The notes under the pieces were generated by a model that searched no databases, was not told where the DNA came from, and worked only from the letters and a program-made list of their open reading frames with translations. A DNA stretch of 64,000 bases from Lysobacter sp. (GTDB lineage Bacteria > Pseudomonadota > Gammaproteobacteria > Xanthomonadales > Xanthomonadaceae). Below, piece by piece: positions 56,458 to 64,000 of the stretch. Made by a program: the position numbers and the translations under genes. Numbering within the stretch: the first letter of the stretch is position 1; the number at the start of each line of letters is the position of its first letter. The stretch spans positions 62,001-126,000 of the forward strand of contig SSGH01000007.1 in the NCBI GenBank assembly GCA_008015835.1. The letters are read 5' to 3'.

Positions 56458-57021
56458 ATGTCCCTGATCAACACCCAAGTCAAACCGTTCAAAGCCACCG
56501 CGTTCCACGCCGGCGAATTCGTCCAGGTCAGCGACGAAAGCCTCAGGGGCAAGTGGTCGGTCCTGATCTTCATGCCGGCCGCCTTCACCTTCAACTGCCC
56601 GACCGAAGTGGAAGACGCTGCGAACAACTACGCCGAATTCCAGAAGGCCAACGCCGAGGTCTACATCGTCACCACCGACACGCATTTCTCGCACAAGGTG
56701 TGGCACGAAACCTCCCCGGCGGTGGGCAAGGCTCAGTTCCCGCTGGTCGGCGACCCGACCCACCAGCTCACCCGCGCGTTCGGCGTTCACATCGAAGAGG
56801 AAGGTCTGGCCCTGCGCGGCACCTTCATCATCAATCCGGAAGGCGTGATCAAGACGTTGGAAATCCACGACAACGCCATCGCCCGCGACGTCTCGGAAAC
56901 GCTGCGCAAGCTGAAGGCCGCGCAGTTCGTCGCCGCCAACCCGGGTCAAGTCTGCCCGGCGAAGTGGAACGAAGGCGCGAAGACCCTGAAACCGTCGCTG
57001 GATCTGGTCGGCAAGATCTGA
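56458..57021 (+). CDS. ahpC: Alkyl hydroperoxide reductase subunit C (2-Cys peroxiredoxin)
   Basis: 187-aa peroxiredoxin reducing H2O2 and organic peroxides, recycled by AhpF. Peroxidatic Cys47 in FTFNCPTE (many AhpC have FVCPTE) and resolving Cys166 in GQVCPAKW. The start MSLINTQVKPF is the standard N-terminus, with AAGGAT upstream. It is the first gene of ahpC-ahpF-oxyR and is preceded by an OxyR site. Confidence 0.97.
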   Translation: MSLINTQVKPFKATAFHAGEFVQVSDESLRGKWSVLIFMPAAFTFNCPTEVEDAANNYAEFQKANAEVYIVTTDTHFSHKVWHETSPAVGKAQFPLVGDPTHQLTRAFGVHIEEEGLALRGTFIINPEGVIKTLEIHDNAIARDVSETLRKLKAAQFVAANPGQVCPAKWNEGAKTLKPSLDLVGKI

Positions 57022-57099
57022 TTCGCGGTCCGCGTTCTACGCGGGCCCTTCCCCCTCGCGGGACGCACTCCACCCTCCTCTTCGCGCTGCGCGCGAATC

Positions 57100-57123
57100 C
57101 CCTCCCCCGCCTGCGGGGGAGGG
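57100..57123. repeat. Palindromic element between ahpC and ahpF
   Basis: CCCTCCCCCGC (57100-57110) pairs with GCGGGGGAGGG (57113-57123), followed by CCGGGGTGGG. This is a dispersed intergenic element type seen in GC-rich proteobacteria; it could attenuate ahpF expression relative to ahpC. Confidence 0.6.
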
Positions 57124-57171
57124 CCGGGGTGGGAACCGCACGCCATCGCCCTATCCACAGAACACGCGGCC

Positions 57172-58761
57172 ATGCTCGATTCCGATCTGAAGCTCCAACT
57201 GCAGGACTACCTGCGGAAACTCACCCGTCCGGTCGAACTGATCGCCGCGCTCGACGACGGCGACGCCTCGCGCGAATTGCGCGAACTGCTGGTCGAACTC
57301 ACGCAGCTTTCCGCGTCGGTGTCGCTGCGCGAATCGAACGTCGACGGCGAGCGCGTGCCGTCCTTCGCGATCGCGAGCCCCGGCCACGAGATTTCGCTGC
57401 GCTTCGCCGGCATCCCGATGGGCCACGAATTCACCTCGCTGGTGTTGGCGCTGCTGCAGGTCGGCGGGCACCCGTCGAAACTCGCGCAGGACACCATCGA
57501 ACGCATCCGCGCGATCGACGGCGACTACGCGTTCGAAACGTATTTCTCGCTGAGCTGCCAGAACTGCCCCGACGTGGTGCAGGCGCTGAATCTGATGGCG
57601 GTGCTGAACCCGCGCATCCGCCATGTCGCCATCGACGGTGCGCTGTTCCAGAACGAAGTCGAAGCCCGCGAAGTGATGTCGGTGCCGACGATTTTCCTCA
57701 ACGGCGAAGTGTTCGGCGCCGGGCGCATGGGCGTGGACGACATCCTCGCCAAACTCGACACCGGCGCGAGCGCGCGCGATGCGCAGGCGATCGCCGCGAA
57801 AGCGCCGTTCGATATGTTGATCGTCGGCGGCGGCCCCGCCGGCGCGGCGGCGGCGATCTACGCCGCGCGCAAAGGCATCCGCACCGGTATCGCCGCGGAA
57901 CGTTTCGGCGGCCAAGTGCTGGACACGATGGCGATCGAGAATTTCGTGTCGGTGCAGGAAACCGAAGGCCCGAAAATGGCGGCGGCGCTGGAACAGCACG
58001 TGCGCCACTACGACGTGGACATCATGAACCTGCAGCGCGCCGAAGCGCTGCGTCGCCGCGACGACGATACGTTCGAAGTCGCCTTGGCCAACGGCGCGAC
58101 GCTGAACGCGAAGACGGTGATTCTCGCCACGGGCGCGCGCTGGCGGCAGATGAACGTGCCCGGCGAGCAGGACTACCGCAACAAAGGCGTGGCGTATTGC
58201 CCGCACTGCGACGGCCCGCTGTTCAAGGGCAAGCGCGTGGCGGTGATCGGCGGCGGCAATTCCGGCGTGGAGGCGGCGATCGATTTGGCCGGCATCGTCG
58301 CGCAGGTCACGCTGATCGAGTTCGACGGCAAGCTGCGCGCCGACGAAGTGCTGCAGCGCAAGCTGCGTAGCTTGCCGAACGTGGACATCGTGGTCTCGGC
58401 GCAAACCACCGAAGTGCTGGGCGACGGACGGAAAGTGACCGGCCTGAGTTATGTCGATCGCGCGACGCACGACCGCCATACGCTGGCGCTCGACGGCGTC
58501 TTCGTGCAGATCGGACTGCTGCCGAACACCGAATGGCTCAAGGGCACGGTGGAACTGTCGGCGCGCGGCGAGATCGTCGTCGACGAGCGCGGGCAAACGT
58601 CGCTGCCCGGCGTGTTCGCCGCGGGCGACGCCACTACCGTGCCGTACAAGCAGATCGTGATCGCGATGGGCGAAGGCGCGAAGGCCGCGCTTGGCGCGTT
58701 CGATCATTTGATTCGCACCAGCGCGCCGACCGCGATCGACGCGGATGCGCGCGCCGCGTGA
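57172..58761 (+). CDS. ahpF: Alkyl hydroperoxide reductase subunit F
   Basis: 529-aa flavoprotein disulfide reductase that passes electrons from NADH to AhpC. Two N-terminal thioredoxin-like folds with the Cys129-x-x-Cys132 pair (LSCQNCPD), FAD motif [16 protein letters not shown], thioredoxin-reductase-type active site Cys343-x-x-Cys346 (YCPHCDGP), NADH motif [16 protein letters not shown] and the C-terminal [16 protein letters not shown]. It follows ahpC after 150 bp containing a palindrome. Confidence 0.97.
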   Translation: MLDSDLKLQLQDYLRKLTRPVELIAALDDGDASRELRELLVELTQLSASVSLRESNVDGERVPSFAIASPGHEISLRFAGIPMGHEFTSLVLALLQVGGHPSKLAQDTIERIRAIDGDYAFETYFSLSCQNCPDVVQALNLMAVLNPRIRHVAIDGALFQNEVEAREVMSVPTIFLNGEVFGAGRMGVDDILAKLDTGASARDAQAIAAKAPFDMLIVGGGPAGAAAAIYAARKGIRTGIAAERFGGQVLDTMAIENFVSVQETEGPKMAAALEQHVRHYDVDIMNLQRAEALRRRDDDTFEVALANGATLNAKTVILATGARWRQMNVPGEQDYRNKGVAYCPHCDGPLFKGKRVAVIGGGNSGVEAAIDLAGIVAQVTLIEFDGKLRADEVLQRKLRSLPNVDIVVSAQTTEVLGDGRKVTGLSYVDRATHDRHTLALDGVFVQIGLLPNTEWLKGTVELSARGEIVVDERGQTSLPGVFAAGDATTVPYKQIVIAMGEGAKAALGAFDHLIRTSAPTAIDADARAA

Positions 58762-58821
58762 GGGTGACGTGAGCGCAGCGCGCGCGAACGCAATACCCGA
58801 CCTGTCAGAAAAGACAGGGCG

Positions 58822-58836
58822 ATAGACCATGCCTAA
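58822..58836 (+). promoter_or_regulatory. Weak OxyR half-site pair upstream of oxyR
   Basis: ATAG (58822) and CTAA (58833) are spaced 11 bp apart, resembling one half of an OxyR site with one mismatch; the continuation is poor. It lies in the 213-bp gap between ahpF and oxyR, next to a small hairpin (CCTGTC 58801-58806, GACAGG 58813-58818). Autoregulation is possible. Confidence 0.35.
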
Positions 58837-58974
58837 TTCGCGCGATTCGCGGTAAGTTTGCTTGCCGCACGATGCGTATCTCTCGCGTGGCCGCCGCGCC
58901 CGCAGCGATCGTCTCGCGGGCGCTGCGGCCGACGGACGCATCGGGCATCGTCCCGAACGCTTCGAGGCAGCCGC

Positions 58975-59928
58975 ATGAACTTGCGCGACCTGAGATACCT
59001 GGTGGCTCTCGCCGACCACAAACACTTCGGCCGCGCCGCGGCGGCGTGTTTCGTCAGCCAGCCCACGCTGTCGACGCAGATCAAGAAATTGGAAGACGAG
59101 TTGGGCGTCGCGCTGGTCGAGCGCGCGCCGCGGCACGTGATGCTCACGCCCGCGGGCCGCGACGCCGCCGAGCGCGCGCGCGTGGTCATCGCCGAAGTCG
59201 AACAAATGAAAGAAGCCGCGCGCCGCACCCAGAACCCGGAAGCGGGCACGGTGCGGCTCGGCATTTTCCCAACGCTCGGCCCGTATCTGCTGCCGCATGT
59301 GGTGCCGCGCATCCGCCAGCGGTTCCCGCAGCTCGAACTGCTGCTGGTGGAAGAGAAGACCGACGTGATCCTGCGCCAACTGCGCGAGGGCAAGCTCGAC
59401 GCGGGCGTGCTGGCCCTGCCGCTGCACGACGACCAACTGCACACCGAATTCCTGTTCGAGGAACCCTTTCTTCTGGCGGTGCCCGAGTCCCATCCGCTGG
59501 CCGCGCGCGACACGCTGACGATGCGCGACCTGTCGCAGGAAAGTTTGCTGCTGCTGGAAGACGGCCACTGCATGCGCGAGCAGTCGCTGGACGTGTGCCA
59601 TCTCGCCGGGGCCAGCGAGAAAACCGGGTTCCGCGCCACCTCGCTGGAAACGTTGCGGCAGATGGTGGCCGCCAACGTCGGCATCACCTTGCTGCCGATG
59701 CTCGCGGTGCAGCCGCCGGTCGCGCCGTCGCGGGATATCCGACTGGTGCCGTTCCGCGACCCGCCGCCGACCCGCCGCATCGCGATGGTCTGGCGCCGCA
59801 GCTCGGCGATGTCCGAATTCCTGTCCAAACTGGCCGCAGTGTTCCGCGAATTGCCCCACGAGACCTTGGCCTCGCCGCCGCGCATCGCCCGCGCGAACGA
59901 CGACGCGGCGCGCAGGGCGGCGGATTGA
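58975..59928 (+). CDS. oxyR: Peroxide-sensing LysR-type regulator OxyR
   Basis: 317-aa LysR-family activator. N-terminal winged HTH (MNLRDLRYLVALADHKHFGRAAAACFVSQPTLSTQI) and a C-terminal peroxide-sensing domain with Cys199 (EDGHCMRE) and Cys208 (LDVC), the same numbers as the redox pair of E. coli OxyR. The start at MNLRDLRYL fits the family; the longer open frame adds only low-complexity sequence. Gene order ahpC-ahpF-oxyR is that of Xanthomonas. Confidence 0.96.
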   Translation: MNLRDLRYLVALADHKHFGRAAAACFVSQPTLSTQIKKLEDELGVALVERAPRHVMLTPAGRDAAERARVVIAEVEQMKEAARRTQNPEAGTVRLGIFPTLGPYLLPHVVPRIRQRFPQLELLLVEEKTDVILRQLREGKLDAGVLALPLHDDQLHTEFLFEEPFLLAVPESHPLAARDTLTMRDLSQESLLLLEDGHCMREQSLDVCHLAGASEKTGFRATSLETLRQMVAANVGITLLPMLAVQPPVAPSRDIRLVPFRDPPPTRRIAMVWRRSSAMSEFLSKLAAVFRELPHETLASPPRIARANDDAARRAAD

Positions 59929-59983
59929 GTCGGCGCATTGAGTCGGCGCATTGAGTCGGCGAATTGAATCGGCAGATTGAGCC
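59924..59983 (+). repeat. 13-bp tandem repeat overlapping the oxyR stop codon
   Basis: Units of ATTGAGTCGGCGC start at 59924, 59937, 59950 and 59963 with a partial fifth at 59976; the last two copies are degenerate. The first copy contains the TGA stop of oxyR, so the repeat puts the same TGA at every copy. Confidence 0.85.
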
Positions 59984-60019
59984 AGTAGACGATGCGGCAC
60001 GAAATTGCGGCATCGCACC

Positions 60020-60084
60020 ATTCATTCTGACTATCGAAGCCATCGTAACAATCGATCACGCCGAACGGCCGTAGGGCGTATGCT
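60020..60084 (+). promoter_or_regulatory. OxyR-type site and promoter upstream of rubrerythrin
   Basis: The same 11-bp-phased tetranucleotides as before ahpC: ATTC 60020, CTAT 60031, ATCG 60042, CGAT 60053. Three of four match the ahpC site exactly and only the first deviates from ATAG. TATGCT (60079-60084) is a -10 candidate at a distance similar to that in the ahpC promoter. The start codon is 110 bp further on. Confidence 0.65.
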
Positions 60085-60193
60085 CCGGATGTGCGGCCTG
60101 CGCGAGCGCCCGGACATCGCTTCGACGCCTCGCCCTCCCGCCGCACCCTCACGCCATCCGCATGCACTTCAGACCGCCACGAGGGATCACGCC

Positions 60194-60610
60194 ATGAGTT
60201 TGAAAGGCTCGAAAACCGAAGAGAACCTGAAATACGCCTTCGCGGGCGAATCGCAGGCCAACCGCCGCTATTTGTATTTCGCGCAGAAAGCCGACGTCGA
60301 GGGCTATAACGACGTGGCTGCGGTGTTCCGCTCCACCGCCGAGGGCGAGACCGGCCATGCGCACGGCCATTTGGAATACCTCGAACAGTGCGGCGACCCC
60401 GCCACCGGTCTGCCGTTCGGCGGCACGTCCGACAACCTGAAGTCGGCGATCCACGGCGAAACCCACGAATACACCGATATGTATCCGGGCATGGCCAAAA
60501 CCGCGCGCGACGAAGGCTTCGACGAAATCGCGGACTGGTTCGAAACGTTGGCGAAGGCCGAACGCTCGCACGCCAATCGTTTCCAGAAGGCGCTGAACGA
60601 ACTGGGCTGA
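60194..60610 (+). CDS. Rubrerythrin family protein (no rubredoxin domain)
   Basis: 138-aa di-iron ferritin-like protein acting in peroxide reduction or oxidative-stress defence. The four-helix bundle has two iron-binding Glu motifs: [16 protein letters not shown] with [12 protein letters not shown], and [22 protein letters not shown] with [11 protein letters not shown]. The rubredoxin Cys4 domain of classical rubrerythrin is absent, so electrons must come from a separate partner, perhaps the Fe-S protein downstream. The stop codon lies in a small 10-bp duplication (AACTGGGCTG twice). Confidence 0.92.
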   Translation: MSLKGSKTEENLKYAFAGESQANRRYLYFAQKADVEGYNDVAAVFRSTAEGETGHAHGHLEYLEQCGDPATGLPFGGTSDNLKSAIHGETHEYTDMYPGMAKTARDEGFDEIADWFETLAKAERSHANRFQKALNELG

Positions 60611-60644
60611 ACTGGGCTGACTCACCGGCGGCGATGCGCCGGCG

Positions 60645-60679
60645 CCGAACGGATCGGCATCCTGTGCCGATCCGTTCGG
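60645..60679 (+). terminator. Long hairpin between rubrerythrin and the Fe-S gene
   Basis: A perfect 15-bp stem (60645-60659 with 60665-60679, CCGAACGGATCGGCA and its complement) with a five-base loop, without a T-tract. It may terminate, or stabilise the upstream message. The surrounding 251-bp gap has no gene. Confidence 0.5.
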
Positions 60680-60861
60680 AATCGCGCCATCGCCCTCGAT
60701 TCCCTCTCCCTGCCGCCCCAGCCCCGGGGCGGGCCTTCGCCTCCCTCGGATCGATACGCGCGTTCGGGGGAGGTCTTTCTTTTGCATCGCGCCGCGAGGA
60801 TCGCCATGCGTCTCGATCCTCCGCGGCGTCCGCGCACTCGACGCGCCATCGCGAGGACCGC

Positions 60862-62253
60862 ATGAGTCAGACCACGCCCCCCTCCGATCAGCCCGCCGCT
60901 CCGCCGACCGCGAGCGCGCCGCGCGAAGGTCGTCGCGAAGGCAGCCTCGACGCGCCGACCCGGCATCCGTTGGATTGGAAAAATCCCGAGTTCTGGAACG
61001 AAGCCGCGCTCGAACGAGAACTGGAACGCGTGTTCGACCTGTGCCACGGCTGCCGTCGCTGCGTGAGCCTGTGCCAGAGTTTCCCGACGCTGTTCGACTT
61101 GGTCGACAACTCGTCGACGATGGAAGTCGACGGTGTGGCGAAATCGGATTACGCCAAGGTCGTCGAACACTGTTATTTGTGCGACCTGTGCTACCAGACC
61201 AAATGCCCGTACATTCCGCCGCACGAATGGAATATCGACTTCCCGCATCTGATGCTGCGCGCCAAGGCCGTGCACTTCCGCAACCACGGCGCGCCGCTAT
61301 CGGCGAAGCTGCTGTCCAACACCACGACGGTCGGCAAGCTCGCGTCGATTCCGGTCGTGGTGGACATGGTCAACTGGGGCAATCGCCAGCCCGCGCTGCG
61401 CGGCGCGATGGAGAGCGTTCTGGGCGTGCATCGCGACGCGCAGGTGCCGGCGTATCACAGCCCCACCGCGCTGCGTAAACTCGATCGCGACGACCGCGGC
61501 GACGGCGCGACCGAAGCCGGTCCGACGCGCGGCAAGGTCGCGATCTTCGTCACCTGCTACGGCAACCATAATCATCCGAAGATGGTCGAGGATCTCGTCG
61601 CGGTGCTGCGCCATAACGACATTCCGGTGAAACTGATTCGGCAAAACCAATGCTGCGGCATGCCGAAGCTGGAGCTGGGCGATCTGGACAGCGTGAACGA
61701 CTACAAAGAACGCAATATGCCGGCGATGTCCGACGCGGTGAAGGACGGCTGGGACATCCTCGCGCCGATTCCGTCGTGCGTGCTGATGTTCAAGCAAGAA
61801 CTGCCGCTGATGTACCCCGACGACACCGACGTGCAGGCGATCAAGCGTGCGATCTTCGACCCGTTCGAATACTTGATGCACCGCCAAAACGCGGGCCTGC
61901 TGAAGACCGACTTCAAGAACGAGTTGGGCAAGGTCGCGTGGCAAGCGGCCTGTCACCAGCGCGTGCAGAACATCGGCCCGAAAACCAAACAAGTCTTGGA
62001 ACTGGTGCCGGGCACGCAGGTGACCGCGATCGAACGCTGCTCCGGCCACGACGGGACTTATGGCGTGAAAAAAGCCACCTACGACGCCGCGCGCAAGATC
62101 GCCAAACCGGTAGAGAATCGCGTTAAGCAATCGGACGCGCAGCATTTCACCAGCGACTGCGTGATGGCCAGCGCTCATATCGCGCATGGGTTGAACGACG
62201 GCACCGCCGCCGAGCATCCGGTGACGTTGCTGCGGAAGGCGTATGGGATATGA
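60862..62253 (+). CDS. Fe-S oxidoreductase, GlpC/heterodisulfide reductase-like
   Basis: 463-aa protein with two 4Fe-4S ferredoxin motifs (CHGCRRCVSLC and CYLCDLCYQTKCP) and two CCG domains (VTCYGNHNHP with NQCCGMP; ACHQRVQN with ERCSGHDGTYG), as in GlpC and HdrB-type subunits. The second CCG motif has Ser in place of Cys (CSG). It probably carries electrons for the rubrerythrin encoded upstream; the trio rubrerythrin / this protein / DUF3501 recurs in proteobacteria. The N-terminal 40 residues are Pro/Arg-rich and disordered. Confidence 0.9.
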   Translation: MSQTTPPSDQPAAPPTASAPREGRREGSLDAPTRHPLDWKNPEFWNEAALERELERVFDLCHGCRRCVSLCQSFPTLFDLVDNSSTMEVDGVAKSDYAKVVEHCYLCDLCYQTKCPYIPPHEWNIDFPHLMLRAKAVHFRNHGAPLSAKLLSNTTTVGKLASIPVVVDMVNWGNRQPALRGAMESVLGVHRDAQVPAYHSPTALRKLDRDDRGDGATEAGPTRGKVAIFVTCYGNHNHPKMVEDLVAVLRHNDIPVKLIRQNQCCGMPKLELGDLDSVNDYKERNMPAMSDAVKDGWDILAPIPSCVLMFKQELPLMYPDDTDVQAIKRAIFDPFEYLMHRQNAGLLKTDFKNELGKVAWQAACHQRVQNIGPKTKQVLELVPGTQVTAIERCSGHDGTYGVKKATYDAARKIAKPVENRVKQSDAQHFTSDCVMASAHIAHGLNDGTAAEHPVTLLRKAYGI

Positions 62254-62263
62254 GTTCTCCGTT

Positions 62264-62286
62264 ATCCCGGGCCGCAGGCTCGGGAT
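62264..62286. repeat. Dispersed palindromic repeat
   Basis: ATCCCGGGCC (62264-62273) pairs with GGCTCGGGAT (62277-62286), with one G-T wobble. Read in reverse it begins GTCATCCCGAGC, as does the element at 51433-51444, so both belong to one family. Confidence 0.6.
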
Positions 62287-62322
62287 GACACCCTATGTTT
62301 CGATCGATCCACGGATTTCGCC

Positions 62323-62904
62323 ATGCCGCCATTGAAACGTTCCGACCTCTACACCCTCGAAACCTACGCCGTCGAACGCGACGCGTTTCGAGCGCGCGTG
62401 CTCGCGCACAAAAAGAGGCGCAAGCTGCATCTCGGGCCGCATATCACCCTGCTGTTCGAGGATCGGCTGACGATCCAGTATCAAATTCAGGAGATGCTGC
62501 GCATCGAGCGCATCTTCGAGCCCGACGCGATCCAGGACGAACTCGACGCCTACAACCCGCTGATCCCGAGCGGTCGCGATCTGAGGGCGACGATGCTGGT
62601 GGAATATCCGGACATGGAGGAACGCGCGCGGGAATTGGCGCGCCTGGGCGGCATCGAACATCGCGTCCGCATCGAGATCGAAGGGCATGGGCGTGCCACG
62701 ACCTTCGCCGACGAGGACATGCCGCGCAGCGCCGACGACAAGACCGCGGCCGTGCATTTTCTGCGCTTCGCGTTCGAACCCGCGCAGATCGACGCGCTGC
62801 GCGCGGGCGCGAGCTTGGCGGTCGCGATCGACGATCCGCGGATGCCGCTGCGCGTCGAACCCGATGCGGACACGCGCCGCGCGCTGTTGGACGACTTCGC
62901 TTGA
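62323..62904 (+). CDS. DUF3501 family protein
   Basis: 193-aa soluble protein of the DUF3501 family (LKRSDLYTLETYAVERDAFRARVLAHKKRRKLHLGPH, LFEDRLTIQYQIQEMLRIERIF, DDKTAAVHFLRFAF). Function unknown, but the gene regularly follows the rubrerythrin and Fe-S genes, implying a role in the same electron-transfer or peroxide-defence path. The start is 70 bp after the Fe-S gene, across a dispersed palindrome. Confidence 0.9.
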   Translation: MPPLKRSDLYTLETYAVERDAFRARVLAHKKRRKLHLGPHITLLFEDRLTIQYQIQEMLRIERIFEPDAIQDELDAYNPLIPSGRDLRATMLVEYPDMEERARELARLGGIEHRVRIEIEGHGRATTFADEDMPRSADDKTAAVHFLRFAFEPAQIDALRAGASLAVAIDDPRMPLRVEPDADTRRALLDDFA

Positions 62905-63083
62905 GCGCGGCGCGCATCGACGCGAACCGTCGTCGACGCCGTTCGATTCTCGCTCTGTTCGCCGCCCTCTTCGCCGCGGCGGCCGGCTATGTCGGCGGTT
63001 ACGTCGCATACCGACAATCGCACGTCGAACGCTGGGCGAAGGACGGCGAACCGTACGTGATCTTCGATTCGATGGGCGCTTGA
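62901..63083 (+). CDS. Small single-helix membrane protein
   Basis: 60-aa protein starting at TTG that overlaps the DUF3501 stop (TTGA). A basic N-terminus (ANRRRRRS) precedes one transmembrane helix (ILALFAALFAAAAGYVGGYVAY) and a short polar tail ending VIFDSMGA. The 4-bp stop/start overlap and positive-inside pattern support it. Function unknown. Confidence 0.5.
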   Translation: MSAARIDANRRRRRSILALFAALFAAAAGYVGGYVAYRQSHVERWAKDGEPYVIFDSMGA

Positions 63084-63202
63084 TGCCTTTCGCCCGCTTA
63101 GCCGCCTCGACGAAGCGCTGACCGGCACCGGCGCGCATATCGGGCCGCATCGCTGACGCGCGCGGCGCTACACTAACCCCGGCTTTCGCATCGGGTTCGC
63201 GT

Positions 63203-63877
63203 ATGTTGCGCTGGATCGTCGTGGTTCTGCTTCTGCTGGTGGGCGCCTCGTTCTACGTCTCGCACCGCCGCGGCGCGTCCAGCCCGGGCGCCGTCGCGAC
63301 GACCGGCGTCGCCGGCGCCTCGGTCGCGACGCCGACCTTACTCGCCAGCGGTTGCGCGCCGCCGACCGAATTGGCTTTCGGCGACGGCCCTGTGCAGAGC
63401 GCCGCGCCGAGCGATCTGGCGCCGTTCCGGCACGCGGACGCGACGCTCAAAGCCTTGGCCGGGTTCAGCGTCGATGCGCGCGTGCTGTCGTCGAAAACCT
63501 ACGGCAGCGATCGCGAAGCGCGCTATGCGCCGATCGATTTGGCGCTGGGCTGGGGCCGCATGCGCGAAGACGCGGTGCTGTCGCAATTGGATATTTCGCA
63601 GTCCGGGCGTTGGTATCAATACCGCTGGTCGAATCAACCGCCGATCCCGCAGGACGAAATCGTCCGCAGCAGCGCGAACATGCACATGATCCCGTCGAAC
63701 GAGACGGTCGCGAACGCGCTGGAGGACATCGACGACGACGACCGCGTGCGCATCGACGGGTGGTTGGTGCAGGTGGAAGCGCAGGACGGCTGGCGTTGGC
63801 GCAGTTCGACCACGCGCGAGGACCAGGGCGACGGCGCCTGCGAAGTCGTCTACGTCTGCGCCGTGTCGAAGCGCTGA
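63203..63877 (+). CDS. Conserved membrane-anchored protein, unknown function
   Basis: 224-aa protein with an N-terminal transmembrane helix (LRWIVVVLLLLVGASFYV) and a soluble domain presumably outside the cytoplasm. Conserved-looking core: FSVDARVLSSKTYGSDREARYAPIDLALGWGRM, LDISQSGRWYQYRW, ANMHMIPSN, DDRVRIDGWLVQVE. I recognise this as a type common in xanthomonads and pseudomonads but know no function. Confidence 0.75.
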   Translation: MLRWIVVVLLLLVGASFYVSHRRGASSPGAVATTGVAGASVATPTLLASGCAPPTELAFGDGPVQSAAPSDLAPFRHADATLKALAGFSVDARVLSSKTYGSDREARYAPIDLALGWGRMREDAVLSQLDISQSGRWYQYRWSNQPPIPQDEIVRSSANMHMIPSNETVANALEDIDDDDRVRIDGWLVQVEAQDGWRWRSSTTREDQGDGACEVVYVCAVSKR

Positions 63878-63899
63878 TGCGGGCGAGGCGCGACGGCCC

Positions 63900-64000
63900 T
63901 TAAGCCCGCGTCGCGAATGCGCCGACCGGACAGCTCACGCCCGTGCCGCCGAGCCCGCAATAGCCGTCGGGGTGTTTCGACAGGTACTGCTGATGCTCGC
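63900..64000 (-). CDS. msrA: Peptide-methionine (S)-S-oxide reductase MsrA, C-terminal fragment
   Basis: The minus strand at the window edge encodes [20 protein letters not shown] followed by [12 protein letters not shown] and a TAA stop at 63902-63900. This is the conserved C-terminus of MsrA with its two recycling Cys residues. MsrA repairs oxidised methionine, consistent with the oxidative-stress genes beside it. The rest of the gene lies outside the window. Confidence 0.88.
   Translation of the reverse strand, partial: EHQQYLSKHPDGYCGLGGTGVSCPVGAFATRA

Noticed and set aside
57151-60021. 956-codon open frame antisense to ahpF and oxyR
   Set aside because: It runs through two certain genes on the other strand and has a His/Arg/Gln-rich non-globular composition.

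Overview
The window is GC-rich DNA, almost fully coding, with the gene content of a gammaproteobacterium of the Xanthomonadaceae/Lysobacteraceae, most likely Lysobacter or a close relative. This placement is inferred from gene content and order: pilMNOPQ divergent from a class A penicillin-binding protein, ahpC-ahpF-oxyR in Xanthomonas-like order, a rubrerythrin / Fe-S protein / DUF3501 cluster, a MoxR-DUF58-DUF4381-Bat operon, and DUF2339/DUF3999 membrane proteins. No rRNA, tRNA, CRISPR array, transposase or integrase gene was seen.

Region by region: 1-6 kb holds a DUF2339/DUF3999 pair and glyceraldehyde-3-phosphate dehydrogenase. 6.3-14.1 kb holds OmpW, an S1/P1 nuclease, a TSUP exporter, a BlaI regulator with an M56/TonB partner, a small unknown protein and an acetyl-CoA hydrolase/transferase. 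14.1-31 kb is an accessory-looking region. 31-43 kb holds transketolase, a dicarboxylate/amino-acid symporter and the Bat operon. 43-51 kb holds the type IV pilus alignment and secretin operon and PBP1a. 51-56 kb holds a palindromic repeat array, a cold-shock/DUF1294 protein, a putative metalloprotease, proline iminopeptidase and prmC. 56-64 kb is a peroxide-defence block (ahpC, ahpF, oxyR, rubrerythrin and its partners) that ends in the tail of msrA.

The most interesting part is 14.1-31 kb. Four paralogous membrane proteins (697-739 aa) share one architecture: signal peptide, periplasmic TPR domain, one transmembrane helix, short coiled coil, cytoplasmic PAS domain, and a strongly conserved C-terminal domain of about 100 aa that I cannot assign. 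Each is convergent, 12-69 bp away, with one or two genes for small secreted Cys/His proteins (five in all). These diverge strongly but keep a C-G-x-V-[DE] motif, a downstream Cys, a His-His pair and, in four of five, a C-x-x-C tail. Four of the five probably begin with His after signal-peptide cleavage. The four promoters in front of these genes share three blocks at nearly fixed spacing: ATCAA[TA], 29-30 nt, a 17-mer related to CCCGnnAAAACGnTRGC, exactly 20 nt, then a TA-rich -10 hexamer. Together this suggests a previously undescribed multi-copy signalling system in which TPR-PAS receptors are paired with secreted ligand-like or metal-binding proteins under common control. The link between receptor and secreted protein is inference.

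Other regulatory sites can be read directly: OxyR-type sites before ahpC and before rubrerythrin (plus a weak one before oxyR), two BlaI-type operators before the blaI-like gene, an FNR-like box before ompW, and clear intrinsic terminators after gap and pilQ.
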